Below, one piece after another: positions 12,401-25,042 of a stretch of 64,000 bases of DNA; the stretch's first letter is position 1, and each line of letters opens with the position of its first letter. The position numbers and the translations under genes were made by a program. The notes under the pieces were generated by a model that was not told the DNA's origin, did no database searches, and saw nothing but the letters and a program-made list of their open reading frames with translations. Source of the stretch: Arachnopeziza araneosa (Eukaryota > Ascomycota > Leotiomycetes > Helotiales > Arachnopezizaceae); the NCBI GenBank assembly GCA_003988855.1, contig QYAI01000064.1, positions 124,001 through 188,000 of the forward strand, in the 5' to 3' direction.

Positions 12401-13214
12401 AACAATCCTTCGTGTCCAAATCAACGAGGCTTCCAGAAATGAAGCCAAGCGATGTGAAGCCAAATTCCAAACCGCAGCAGAAATTTGAGAGAGATAATGA
12501 CGAACAGCATCGGATCCGAAGCCGGACGCGGTTCGCCGAAAGTAGTCACTGGGCAAGCCCTTTCTGTAAGTGTTATTGTCATTTTTCTCGCCACGAGAAA
12601 GGAAGCGTGTTAAATTGCAAACACTAACCTGTGATAATCCAGTGAAATTAGGAGCTGCCGTTGGCGGGTACGCATGGTTTGGAGCAATAACCTACCCTAC
12701 TCTTCATATTCCCCCACCGCCGTGGGAGTTCTACAGTGTGGCTTTCAGTTTCTTAGGCAAAGCTATCATCTGGCTGCTCCAATTCGGCTCTCTAGCTAAG
12801 TGGAACATGCCACCTGACTATGGAGAGCTGTTTAAGGACCGATGGTTCGTCGCGAATCTTAAAATTTGGGGTCTCGGTGGCATTAGCGTGTTTGGTCAAC
12901 TGTTCGGGAAAGTCGCTGCCTATAGCTTTGAGATGATTGGTGCCGTGGCTCAAATGTTGCAATTGGCACAACTACATATTGACAGCTGGAGTGGCGACGT
13001 CGGATACTCAATCTACCTCGCTATTGAAGAGTGGACGAAGGTGCTGGGGAAGCTCGTTGCGCCTATTTCTGGGTATACTGTCAACGCTTATTTCACTGCC
13101 GAGATTGCATTGGTGCTGAACACTGGTGGTGCGCTGATGACTATCAACCGAGTTTGTCTGGAAGAGGAGGATTCACGGAGAAAGGTTCTTTTCTCAGGAA
13201 TGGATATCGGCTAG
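9412..13214 (+). CDS. 1224-aa orphan: beta-rich N-terminus, amphipathic helical middle, hydrophobic C-terminus
   Basis: Three exons (9412-9831, 9883-12565, 12643-13214) join in frame. There is no signal peptide. Residues ~20-370 are beta-rich, with repeating strands resembling propeller blades. Residues ~383-460 look like an Ig-like beta module. Residues ~505-860 are helical, with a Trp-rich amphipathic stretch near 588-660 and two long nonpolar helices near 800-865. A charged linker of ~150 residues carries a duplicated RLPEMKP motif. The last exon (~190 residues) contains several hydrophobic helices with Gly and aromatic residues, suggesting membrane association. No enzyme motif is seen. 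The architecture (recognition-like beta head, amphipathic helices, hydrophobic tail) recalls pore-forming or membrane-inserting proteins, but this is inference. The 3' end could be spliced differently just before 13214. Confidence 0.8.
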
Positions 13215-13597
13215 GCAGAGGAATGGTTCAAGTAAGAGTGAGTATTCTCGTCTTCGATATCATATACGGTCTTTGGGAAACGTACGACGGCTTCAAGAAA
13301 AGATAGAATGCAATGAATTTCATTATTTATTATATATGCACCTCTATATGATCCGCTCTATTCATCAACGCGAAACAGAGCCAAAGATATAGCATTGACG
13401 AGCGTTTGATTGTTGGGGCGTTTGGTATTAAGCATTCTAACCAATGTCGACTCGCTAGATTGCGGTCCTGATGGTTCATCATTCATCGATATAGTGAGGT
13501 TTGACTCATACCGCTGTATCATGTTATGATCAGGTCGTACTGGTCTAGGTGTATAATATCACTCAATCAGTCTCTGGACGAGGATCTGGTATGGGCT
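13215..13597. other. 3' flank, no gene
   Basis: AT-rich sequence with polyadenylation-like stretches near 13300-13340 follows the 1224-aa gene. No other feature is seen. Confidence 0.4.
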
Positions 13598-14115
13598 CTA
13601 TTGGTGGTGGTGATAACTCTGAGGGAGAAAGCGAGGGGTGAGCTCGTGGCTGTAGTGGGTGCCTGAGGCCACAACATTGCCGCTTGCGATGCGGTTCAGT
13701 TGAGCTTTGTTTCTTTGGGTTGGAGGGATGGAGGTCCCTCTGTTGTGTCGCAAATAGCAGGCTTCTCTGATTTGACATAAGGTATAGCTTGTTTTAATGC
13801 TGTATAGGAGCTTGGTTTGGATCGAGTTCAATTTGCTGACTTGTGGCGATTCAAGCCTGAGTCCATGAGTGCTGCTGTCCACTGGATTTTGTCTCATGCG
13901 ATCGTCATGTTCCTTCTTGACATGGATTCTGTTGGCCTCAATGTTGCTTTCAGTTTTGGCATCAGTAGCACTCAAATCATAATCGTCGCTTGCTCTATCT
14001 GTAGAGAATGAGCTTGGTTTTCGATTGGCTTGAACCTAAGAAAGACAATGCTAAATTTTCCCACTTACTAACTTACGGCTTTATTTGAATATCTACTTCC
14101 TAGTTGTTGATACAT
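13598..14115 (-). CDS. possible small hypothetical gene
   Basis: An ATG at 14115 opens a 13-codon exon ending at a GTAAGT donor. Splicing out 41 nt (14076-14036, acceptor after a TTCTTAG tract) joins a long open frame in phase 0 to a stop at 13598, giving about 158 polar residues, Ser/Thr/Arg-rich and ending in a His run. The intron is shorter than its neighbours' and no family is recognised, so this may be fortuitous. Confidence 0.25.
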
Positions 14116-14867
14116 TCACATAAGTTCTCAGTACCAACGTTACTACAAAATGGCTCTAAAACTTACAGAGTTTGCAAGTGTTCTAGAAGGGGCGGTCATA
14201 GTGTCCTGTCCAACGCGCTAAAGTCTTGGGACTTCCACCAATACCATGCCACGAGTATCCACACCACCAAGAAGATAACAATTTTTGATCCATCAGATGC
14301 TTTCTTCCCAAGCAGAACTTAAAATACGACTCCGCTATCTGAAACAAACTAGATCTTGAGACGCCAGTGTCAAGCTTGATTAAGACAATACTTTGCTCGG
14401 ACAAGTTCTGTCATCATGAATGCCCAACACATGGAAAGTAGAAGCACGTTGTAGATAGCACGTCATTTTTCTAGAATAGATATTGAGATTGGTCATGCGG
14501 AGAAGTTCGTACCAGGCTTCGATTCACGGCCTTCGGATTCAGGGAGCACTGTTATTGAGGAGCTAGTGGTTGACTGAATGAGTATGCTTTTATTGGGGAC
14601 CGTTATGTAGATGGGACGTGCGAGGAGAGGCTGCTACGATGTATGAGGAGAAAGACGGTAACAATTCATTACTTGGGGGTATTTGTCTGTGCACAGATGA
14701 GAGCAATCCCTCGTGGTGGTCCCCGCTTCTTTCATGAATAGAATGTGTGTCTACGAGCTTGTTTTATGAAGGAGAACGCCTAGGCTACATGGTCCTGTCT
14801 TGATTGCTCCTTCAGACCTGAATCCCACCGCTCGAGACCGCACCGAATCATTAATTCAGGATTATTC
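14116..14867. other. intergenic, nothing seen
   Basis: No supported open frame on either strand, and no repeat or RNA gene recognised. Confidence 0.4.
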
Positions 14868-16667
14868 TCAGAGCATCGTCTCAAACATCGGATACCAAGC
14901 CAAGGGATCTTTCCTACACGGCCAGGTATAATCTCCCTCATCTGGAATCCTCGAATTCGGTGCCCTCAACTTGACATTTGCTCTCCTCCACTCTACCCAC
15001 TCATCATTCGCATCCACTCCCTTAAAGTGCCACTCCACGTCTTCAACGGTTGTACGTAGCTCGACGTCCGATTCCTGGTAGATGGAGTCCATCCGCGTTG
15101 TCCAGATGGCTTTCTTTCCTGGCTGTTCGGAGGGTCCACGGCGGAAAAATAAAGCTTTCTCGGGAAACTCGCCGGTTCCACCGTCGAGGTTGGAGATCCA
15201 AGCGTGGATATCGCAGGTGTGGAGACGGGGGAGAGTGATAAAGATGCCGGGACATAACAGAACCATGGGTGTGAAGTCTTCGTCTTCGTCTACCGTGAGT
15301 TCCTCGCCACGGACCTCGATGTAGAGGGCCTCGAGAGAGGGAGGCAGCGCGGAGATGAATTGGAGCATTGACTTTCTATGTTAGATGCAAGAAGAGACTC
15401 TTGAGGTGAAGAACTTACAGGCAGGTATTGCTCAAAGTCTATTCGACCATCGTCTATGAAAGGACCAAGCTCATTATCCTCGTCGCGCAACTGCAACTTC
15501 TTCAAGCTCTTCCATCGTCCAAACCATATCCCTACGTCAAGCTGAAAATGAGTACCGATATTTTTATAAGAGCAACTCTCAATCTCATATTTTGGGCTCG
15601 CCAGATCTGCCGTGAGAATATTGAGGAACTCTTTAGGCGTTATGGGGGTATTGCTTAAACCTATTGGACCTGGAGTAGGAATAAAGCGGACATCTTTGAT
15701 ATCTGGCACGAGAGAGCATATTGATCGAATGAACTCGAGAGTTTCTCTATCCCATTGGCTCGTGGGTACGGGTATATCCAATGACTTTAGAGTAGAACGG
15801 TATCTCTTCACGAAATCTAGATGCGCCACTCTAGTTGACTCAACACTGTGATCATAACTTTGGTGCCGAAAGCCGAAATGTCGTAGCTTTGGTGCTGAAT
15901 CATATTTTGCGGATAGATATTTCTCTACCCTCTCTGTCGATGGTGCAGGCAATAAACCCTGAACTTGCGTGCCCCAAATATCCAGTGAGATCAAGTCAGG
16001 GCACGTGACTTTAACCACCTTTTCCAAGAATACTACCTCCTGCTCCCAGGGATTGGTCTGTGTATCTTGGCCCGGAGTCCAAGTTCCTGAAATCGTCCAT
16101 TTGAGGCTTCTCAGTGCCGTACGACTAGCGGGCCATATTTGAGTCTGGGGATGAAGCCCATGAACTGTGAGATCGCGTAACTCTGTGTAGTCAGGGAGAT
16201 GCTCAAGAATATACGTTGCGATTGGGCTCGGAGTCAGAATGGCGGACGTGAGATTCTTCATGTTTAGAGCAGCTTTTTTGAGGGTTTCAGGATCGGCGTC
16301 CTGTGTTGCATCTTTAAATTCTCCCCAGGAGTTGGGAGGATGGTTTTGGAATGTACGAACGAGAGAACCTAGCCCTGGGTTCCTGTATGAAGCGTGAGCT
16401 CATTTTCGAAAGGGACATGCTCAAGTTAATGTCAGCCTACTCAGAAATAATCTTCAACAATGCAGCTTGCCTCTCCTGACTCTTCTCCAGCATGTTTCCA
16501 TCACCTATCTCATCACACCCCAAATCAACATTTTCATACAGTCGCGGGGAAGCGGCGTGCCAGAAGCGTTTGCAAACGAGACTACACGCCCATAGATCGC
16601 GCACGCTGTCGTTCACGCTCGATACTATATGGTTCAGTACCTCAGTTGGGAGATCGTTGAAGGCCAT
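14868..16667 (-). CDS. F-box protein with LRR-like C-terminal region
   Basis: Three minus-strand exons (16667-16441, 16382-15419, 15371-14868) give 564 aa. The start at 16667 was chosen because the F-box begins right there: the first 45 residues read MAFNDLPTEVLNHI then a VCKRFWHAASPRLYE block, matching the F-box consensus (LP.E.L..I, CK.W). An in-frame ATG at 16817 would add 50 unconserved residues. The F-box binds Skp1 in SCF ubiquitin ligases. The long remainder has irregular leucine-rich strands (LRSLKW, LISLDIW, LRHFGF, LKSLDIP, LKKLQLRD), typical of the very divergent LRR regions in fungal F-box proteins that bind the target. The target is unknown. No truncation is seen. Confidence 0.88.
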
Positions 16668-17638
16668 TGGAGATGATGTTGGGATGATGTTGATGGGACG
16701 GAGAAGGCGAGGTGGGAGCAGATTGTATATGGGCCTCGCTAAACGCTGTGCCTGGAATTCCGGCAGGGTTGGGGTTTTGGCAGGCTCCAGAGGCGGCTGA
16801 TGCCTGGAGGTCACCACAACTTCCCCACCTTTTCTTCACGATCAACACGACAACAACCCGAGCCAAGCACTGGAAACCTTCAGAAAAGACTAACTAAAAC
16901 AAATTAATAATCCAGAAGTAATACAATCTTACTCAATATCTCATACTCTGAATACAGTGTAGCACACACCATTTCCCTCCCTTTTCACCCATACCTCCAT
17001 CCCCCTCCCTCCTCTCCCTCCCACCCAGCTCTACAAATCTTCCTCTGCGGCATCAAAGACGTGTTGAAAAATTGAATATAAATCCATGCCCCGCTATATA
17101 GAAAATCACAGAAAGAAAAAGAGAGAGAGGCGTGCTTTTTTGTCAAGGAATCTCGGGCCGTGAGGGATTGTTTTACTAGGCGTGTGCATATACCGTGAGG
17201 AACAGCTCGCATTCGCTTTGGGAGATCCGGGTGCAAAAAATTTCCATAGAGGGGCTTGATTGTATAAACAGCATCGTTCGCGGATATGTGGCCGAACAAT
17301 CGAAAGAGAGATCTGAGAGGAAAGCGAGAGGCTTTTGTTTTTTTTTGGCTACCCTATGGAAATCAGACCCATAGTTAATGACTCGGCAGTGACATTGGAG
17401 GCGATATTGTATTGCCATGCAAGTACCCGTACTAAATAAAAGAATAAAATCAAACCCTCCGTTTATCATGCAACTTGCATTATCGACACTTGTCTCTCGG
17501 AGCCATTTTGCACCGTGTCACATTATTGCTGAAAGAGTGGAAAGATTCATGTTTGGTATCTGTCATAAGCATTTACTTGGACTCGTGATTGACCGGGAAG
17601 CAGGCATTGCCCTGTCTACTTGATATCGGACCCAGCGA
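16668..17638. other. intergenic between F-box and Ppo genes
   Basis: Holds the F-box promoter (pyrimidine-rich on the minus strand near 16700-16900) and the 3' flank of the Ppo gene. Short frames here have no recognisable motifs. Confidence 0.45.
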
Positions 17639-20600
17639 TCAAGATTGAGGGGCGCCAGCGGATGAGGCGGCTGCAGCTGCGGCCAGCTGCTTCCGCATCT
17701 GAAACAGAGCAACATCGAGATCATGCTGAGTAGGACTGCAGGTCTCACTCGCTTCATAAAGACCCTTTCCGCGACCCTCAAAGTGTAGTTTCCAAGCTGG
17801 ATTTCGTCAGCATGCATCCAAATATCAATTTAAAGAAGGCAGAAAACTTACTGGTAGCGTCCATGGTCAGTTTCGACCAGTCTTCGGTCAGATACAGAGA
17901 CTGCTGGCCGACCACAACCTTCTTCAGTTGTCCCATGTCTCCAGGAGCCGGTCGGAGATTCTTCAGGCTGGCGGCAAGCTTGATCATCTCGACCGCGAAC
18001 ATGATGGCGATTTCTCGGCCGAGACACTCGTGGCCGCCCCACCCAAAGGCAAGATAGGCTTCTTTGGGACGGCCAGGCTGGAATTCTCCTGGATCAGGAA
18101 CGCCGCTGGGATCCCGAGATCCTACTCCCTTTTCACGGGTTAGCGGAGATCCTGGGTTTTCACGAGAGACTTACCAAGGGCAAGAGAGCGGTGTCTCCCT
18201 TCTTGAAAGATTGACCCTCGACAACGGTATCCTTGAGGCAGACACGCCAGATGGTCAAGGAGGTGGTCAAGCGCTGAGCTTCCAGGACGTAATCGCGGAT
18301 CGTCTTGTCAGATTCCGGGTTGTTTGCCTCAGCGAGATACTGAATCTTGGCCCAGTGTTTTTCATTTTCCTTCTGGAGGAAGAATTGTAGAACTTCGGCG
18401 AACTGGTCAAATTAGATTTCATGATTTGACGTAAGAATGGGTAATCTTGACTTACCATGCCAACAGCAACAGAGATTCCACCAACAGCGTTCAGCCAGCA
18501 GATATCCGAAACTTCTCGGACAGATTTGCCTGCTTTTAGCAGTTGAGCAACGACGTGTCGACCGTACCAGCGCAGAGATCCTTGTTTGGACAAGTTGCGG
18601 CGAGTTTTGGCTCCGGCAAATGGAAGTGATCGAACAAGGTTCTCAGCCCAGGAGACGTGGTAATTTTCTCTTAGAACATCATGCACTTGAATCTCTGTAG
18701 ACTCAGTAAGGAGGGTGGCTCCGTTCTGTGCCAGCATGCGGTGGACCCAGATGGTAGCCGGATCAGAGAGGGAGAAAATGCCGGCACGAATATCACCAAG
18801 TGCTTCGTTGAGTTGGGCGATGCTGTGAATACCGTCTGGATTCTCGGCGGTGTTGAGATCGAGATTCCAGAGATCAGCTTGCAGTCTAACGCTGACAGGG
18901 GTGGCGACACTATCCCAAGATGTCAGTTATCAAAACGGTGAAGCGGATAAGATTACTCACTCTCGGATAATATCAATTTGATCCAGATTATCACCCATGT
19001 GAAGTATCTCGCCATCCAGACATTCAGCGCCGTAAACGCTCAAGAAATTGCCGAGAGCAATCTTAAGGTCTTTTGATCCATATACAGCATCACCTACGAG
19101 ATTGCGCTGAGCAGTATTTACTGCAGCGTCGCCAGAAAGCATATAAGCAGAGAAGTCCCTCTTGCCAGGGAAGAGGCCCTGTAAGAGGAAACCAACAGGC
19201 TCAGCAAACGATGCCGGATCTGTAAAGACAGAACGGATGATGGAATTCTTAAACACGATGTTTGGTGTTGGAGGTGGTCCTGGAGGATCGGTTGTGTAAA
19301 GAGGAAACGTTCCAATCTCTTTGGCAATTGCTTCATTGGCCTTTCTAGTGTAAAATGGTTGCATCACGTGAAGCGAGTTGAATGGAAACCAGCCAGGGAC
19401 CGCGCGCTGGACTAGCTTATACATCATTGAACCACCAAGCCTGAAGTAAATAATTAGTTAATGACATCGCAATTTTAGAGCTGTGACTCACACTCTGTGA
19501 TCCTGCAGGATCTCTTGGTAACCCCAATTTGTTAAAGTAGCTGGGGTGAAGTCCTAGTAATCATCAGCTTTGATTCTCGAAATATATAACATTGACTTAC
19601 AATTGTGCTAAAGCGATCTGATCGCACAAGCGTGATGGCATCAGAAAGGACAGCTCTGCCTAATGTGAAATTAAGACAAGCACCATGACCAGGCGTCACG
19701 ACTGGTTTGGGGTCCTCAACCAGCAATCCAGGATACAGTTCAACCAAATCTGGATCGTTATAAAGCTTACGAAGGAGGTCAGCGATCTCAGGGTCTGAAT
19801 TGATCTCTTCCATCTTCGTGTATCTCTTGAGGTTGAAGAATGAGCGGACATCATTTAGAGAAGCCACACCCCTATAAAGGTTAGTAAGTAGTCGATGAGG
19901 AGCCAATCAAATCTTACCATTTTCGAGCTTGAAGAATACCCATAACCTCAATAATCCTCAGCGCTTTAGGAACCATTCGAGCACCAAAGAGGCCAGCTGG
20001 GTCTTCAACACTCTCTTGGAAGACGCGAACCAAATCCGCATCAGCAAACTTCCCATCGGCTCCACGCTTGAGGCCTCCAAATGTCCGCTGACTGGGATCT
20101 TTAGGGATCTTGGCTTCCCACTTGGCCAAACCTGTCCACAACTCAATCGGAGTCATCTGTTCCAGTGGTTTACCAAGATCCGCGAATAACTCATGGAAGA
20201 AGTCTTCCAACCATTTCTCGTCTCTCTCGGAGATGACTGAGTGGAAACGGTAGAGCAGGTTGAACTCGCACGAGACTTGATTACCGATACCTCGAGGAAC
20301 CCCTTCGCTATCAAAGGATTTATCAATCTCTTGACGAGGATCCAAGGTCCAGTCACTAGCGGAATGGTGGGTGTTGTTCAAACCGCGAAGGTAGTCGTGC
20401 ATCGTAATGTTTACAAACAACCCTCCAGTGATTCTATAGAAATCAGTAGGCATCAAGAATACCAGGAAATTTCTTTCTTACAAGCGTGCGGTTTGAAACA
20501 ACTCTTCATCTTGTTTCTTGAGAGCAGCAGCCTTCTCTTCATCGGTGTCATACGGACCCAAAGTGAACCGGCCACCTTCATTGATCTTCAATAGCATATC

Positions 20601-21525
20601 AACGACATAATTGTGGAAGCGACTATACATGACAAGAATAACGTTAACTCCGGGTGGTTGGCCGAGTAAACGCTCTTCGGCATAGGTGTCCGGTTTGAGC
20701 AATCCGTTGCTCAAAGTACGAATGCTTAGCTGATCTGCTAGATTAGAGCCATAAAGGGGCGATAAATCCAGGTAAGAAGAAGTGTCCGAGATGTTGGCAT
20801 CACGACGGTTGGATCGAAACACGTCTGATTGTGGTTAGCATTTCACTTGCGATTTTGTGGACTTATACAAACCATGAATGATGATCGTAGCATGATAGAA
20901 AATCACGGACGAGAGACCAGCTGGATTCTCTTTAAACTGACCCTTCTCTCGGTTGAGGAGAACTATAATATTTAGCAACGAAGAGGAGTTTTGATGAGGA
21001 CCGTACGGTCAAACAAGAGGCCAGGATCTGGTCTTACACCTGACAGCTTCTGCTGTGGTCTGACTGTTCTCGCATATGGGGTTCCTGCCGCGCCCAATTG
21101 AGGATTTATCACATTCTTTTCTTCGTCAGCATGATCAAAAATAGACTTATCCCAAAATGTCTTACGTTGTAGCTTCCATCCGGTGTTCGATATTGATACT
21201 TGTGTCCCAAATAGCTCAGAGGAGGGTGCTGCAAGCTAGCCCACATCTGCTGAATCATGAGCTGGGTTAATTTGACTCGGTTCGCAGAGGTGCTAGGTAA
21301 GGCTGTCGTGAATTGGATCAACTTCTCTGTCTAGGAGCGAGTTAGAATGATACGTAGTTCTCGTTTGAAACTTACGATCAACTTTCTATCGTCAACTGGC
21401 TTTCCAGTGTCAGTTAAAACATCAAGCATCATTTTCACATCCGAGTGCAAGCCCTTGACCCCAATGGATTTTAAATCATCCACCAGACCAGTTGCAAGCA
21501 CCGTATTTGGGTCGTCGTCTGACAT
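17639..21525 (-). CDS. ppo: psi-producing oxygenase: fatty-acid dioxygenase fused to P450
   Basis: About 13 exons on the minus strand, from ATG at 21525 to TGA at 17641-17639, encode roughly 1100 aa, the usual Ppo/linoleate diol synthase length. The N-terminal half is an animal-type heme peroxidase domain: a distal HATIIHD block (exon around 20880), and YRFH (around 20255), holding the radical-forming Tyr and proximal His as in YRWH of PpoA. The C-terminal half is a cytochrome P450: EAQR as the ExxR K-helix and GWGGHECLGRE as the heme-binding loop with its Cys, so the P450 half looks catalytically complete, unlike PpoC-type proteins that lack this Cys. The family makes 8-hydroperoxy and dihydroxy oleic/linoleic oxylipins that balance sexual and asexual sporulation. 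The subtype cannot be fixed from sequence alone. Confidence 0.93.
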
Positions 21526-23171
21526 GATGAGGGTTGTTGGTACTCCTGGTACCGCGACAGAGCTTTGAATTGAAAGAGACGTAAATAATTGAAAACAACC
21601 CAGAGGATGTTATTCTATTAGAGGAGGCACGCAGATTCTTAATATCATGGGCATCGTGAAGACCTTGTAGCACCAGATGCAGAAGGTCTAGAGTATGCTG
21701 CATGCCGAAGACACCACAGGCAGCCACCAAAATCGGGTTGCAGAAGAAGCAACATATCACAAACGACGGCGAAAGCCAGACGAGTTCGTTCCTCGCTGAA
21801 TCCCGTGAGTGCTTCTCAAGTACACTGTACGCCTCCCGTCTCTCAGAATGAAGTGCATCTGCTGCACTGATATCGGTGATCTTGAATTGTCCAATTGCGG
21901 ACAAAGCACCGAAGCATCCCAAGCTCCTGGCGGTGGATCGATGGACACTGGCTCATGCGTGTCTTGAACTTGGCTAATTATAAGTTCGCGATTCCTGCAC
22001 GTTGTTGGGGCTTGACGAGGGAGGCTTGAGCAGCTGATGGAGCTTTCCGCCCCGCTCCTGGGAGAGACATATCGATCGTACGATCGTGTGTCCCTCCCTC
22101 TCCGGCCAGTCCAATCTTTGACTTTCGAGGAGCTATTTGACTCAACGATACCCTTCTATTGATTCAGTCTCTTCTTGGTCTTTGAAACACGTCATGAGTG
22201 CATCTGCAAAGTGCATCTGCAAAGTGCTTCTGCTCGACTCGGACATGATGCCGTACAACAGCAAACCATTCAGCTGGTTTAAAGACACGCAAGCGAAACA
22301 TATCACAGCGACGGTACCCTGTGTCTAGGTAGTTGACGGCGTCACGAGCGGCTTGTGAGAAGGAATTCCGGGCTGTGGCTTGAGCTGTTCCACTCTCCTG
22401 GCTTGATTCAAGTGTAGAGATAGAGCATCAAGTCCTTGATCTTCGTCCTTTTTGCAAAGCTTATGTTGCTGGGTAACTAGTTCAACGGAGGAGCTCTCCC
22501 TCTCGCGACGGGGATCGATAATGGAGGGCCGGTCCGCCAGCCCCTCAGCGCCACAATCCCGATGCGGTACAGCTGGAGGATCGTCCTCCCACACCCACAG
22601 CTGTGAGCACCGTCACTGGCCGCTCTCAAGATTGGGCGTGCGAGACGGAAGCTAAACTGCACAACCCCCTCCTGATGATGAACACAGGTCTCACCCTTCG
22701 TTCGGGGCAAATAAGACATGGGGGTTCTTGGCTGCGCACGTACTGTAACCAATCCAAATGAATGTCTTGGAAACCCCAAAATGTTATAGGCCGCTGCTGC
22801 AGATGAGGCTTATCGGGTCTTACCCACCTCAAGAAACCAAACCACTGAGCAAGAGCCATGTCGGGGAGCTGACTCTCGACTTGCGTGTGGAGAGCGGAAT
22901 TGGCCAGGCTTTGTCTGACCCCAGCAGACTCAAAGAAATCTCGATCCAGCCCGATCATGCCTCACCTGCATATGCGTGGAGGGAGCCGGCAAGAGAGACA
23001 TGTGAATGAGAAGTTCTCTGCATACCAATCGTCAGTTGATCGTCTCTCGGCCAATCCGTCCGCCAGCCCTCACTCGTTCTCGATTTTCCATTTTCTTCAA
23101 TCCCTTTTCTCACTCAGATTTGATTCCTCTTTGTTGCATCTTCAATTTACTAGAATTTTTGTCTCCTCAAC
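21526..23171. promoter_or_regulatory. divergent region between Ppo and DUF2235 genes
   Basis: 1.65 kb shared upstream sequence of two divergent genes. A minus-strand frame (21922-21476) overlaps the Ppo start in another frame and is not taken as a gene. A CT-rich leader (about 23080-23165) precedes the plus-strand start. A 13-bp tandem repeat lies at 22198. Confidence 0.4.
22198..22233 (+). repeat. 13-bp tandem repeat, ~2.8 copies
   Basis: Two perfect copies of GTGCATCTGCAAA followed by a partial copy with one change, in the intergenic region upstream of both neighbouring genes. Confidence 0.8.
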
Positions 23172-24825
23172 ATGGCTACCGACGATGCTAAGCCTGGAAG
23201 GCGTCTCGTTTTGTGCTTCGATGGCACCAGCAACAAGTTTACTGGCGATGAGACGGATACGAACATCGTCAAGATCTATGAAATGCTAGATCGTAGAGTC
23301 CCAAACCAGTTTCATTATTACCAGCGTAAGTAACTCCCAATTGGCGTCCTTTCTCCGCTCTGCATTGGGAAATGCCAACATCTTGCAGCGGGAATCGGAA
23401 GCTATGTCGAAGGCCAGATGTCGAACTCGTCCACCGGAAGTTATTGGACGCAATTCAAAGACTACTGGATAGAGTCATTTGACATGGCTCTGGGACAGTC
23501 GTTTGTCCACCATGTCGTGGCAGGCTATCAGTTCTTGATGCGATTCTACGAGCCAGGCGACAAGATCTTCATCTTCGGCTTCTCACGAGGCGCCTACACA
23601 GCACGCTACCTCGCCGAGATGATCTATAACATCGGACTCCTCTCCCGAGGCAATGAAGAGATGGTCCGTTTCGCATGGTCGACCTTCAGCGACTTTCAGC
23701 GGACCCGTGGGCAGAATCCCAAATTCAAAAAATTCATGTTGAGGTTCAAGGAGACGTATTGTCGTGAGAGAGTCGCGGTGCATTTCCTCGGCATCTTCGA
23801 TTGCGTGAACAGCGTGGCACAGTTTCAAATCCCGCTCTTCAGCAAATCTTCACCGAATATCCCTGTCCCACCCGCAAAGTACATCCGCCACGCCGTCTCG
23901 ATCCATGAACGGAGGTTGATGTTCAAGCCTGCCTTGTTCTTGCTGGATCCGAGTGTCCCTGCGGACGCTGATATCAAAGAGGTCTATTTCGCAGGGAACC
24001 ACGGCGATGTGGGTGGTGGTTGGGGCTGCGATGGTGCGAATTATCTGCTTTCAGATATTCCACTCAAGTGGATGGTAGAAGAGGTGATTGGACTTCCGGA
24101 AGATGATGTAAGTGCTCTGAACACAGCAATAACTCCCACTAAATGATTTCAGGATAATATTCTCGCCTGGCAGAACACAAAAGTAGATCATATGGAACAG
24201 CACGAAACCAGATTAGAGAGCGTGATCGACCTTGAGCGCCTAGCTGAAGATCGCCGGACAAAATCGAACAAACTAAGAAAGCTCGTCCATGACCCTCTGG
24301 CTTTCGGTGGTGGTCTCTCGTGGGCCAGCACTTTATCATGGTGGATCCTAGGTGAGCTACAAGACTCCATTCTTCAATCTCAGGTATATCTTACTGACGA
24401 ACTGTAAAGAGGTCCTCCCATTCGCCTACTATGAGTTGATTAGCGGGAAATGGGTGCCCCGCTACTGGCCCCCCAACTTCGGACGCCGACGCGACATTCC
24501 CCTCGGAGCCGAGATCCATCCCTCGGTGCAGCAGATGCGACGCGCGGGCATACTTTTGGAGAGTGATATGCCTCGTCTGGGTGGCGAGGAGCCATATGAT
24601 CCCATACCCAAGGGGTTCTTCAGCTTCTTCACGCGCAGGCCAAAGATCAGGCTGCCATCCCGTAACAAGCCCATCAAGTTTCCTGGTCTCCCTAATGGCA
24701 TTACAAGCGGTGGGATTAACGGCGGTCCTAGTAGCGGGCCAAGCGAGGGAAATTATAGCGACCACAGCCGTTGGTCACTTGATCAGGTTGAGTCACTTGG
24801 TGCAAAGACCTGGGAATTGGTGTAA
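23172..24825 (+). CDS. DUF2235 alpha/beta-hydrolase (Tle1-like lipase fold)
   Basis: Four exons (23172-23325, 23389-24107, 24153-24351, 24410-24825) give 495 aa. The N-terminus reads RRLVLCFDGTSNKF, the hallmark first strand and loop of the DUF2235 family (PF09994). The nucleophile elbow GFSRGA (GxSxG) follows at about residue 115, and the acid/His region includes GNHGDVGGG around residue 260. The family contains bacterial type VI secretion phospholipases of the Tle1 group; fungal members are uncharacterised hydrolases. There is no signal peptide, so the protein is probably cytosolic. The last 100 residues are Pro/Gly-rich and probably disordered. Lipid or ester hydrolysis is likely, with unknown substrate. 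Confidence 0.9.
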
Positions 24826-25042
24826 AGAGGAGGACAGGAGTACGAGACTGAATGTTGTGTCATCTATAGTCGTGTGCAGATTTTCCGGTCTCTCAATGTA
24901 AAGCTAAGCAACCCTAATATAATCCGTGAAGTATGCCTTACTTGTACCTATCCAAACACCGTTGAAAAACGCCTTGTGATGTCCTCGCCGTGCAAATGCA
25001 GACCTCACTATGCAAGAAAACAGCAACAATAATTGAAAACAT

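Noticed and set aside
21476..21922. 148-codon minus-strand frame upstream of the Ppo start
   Set aside because: Different frame, overlaps the Ppo first exon, no motif and no splice to it.
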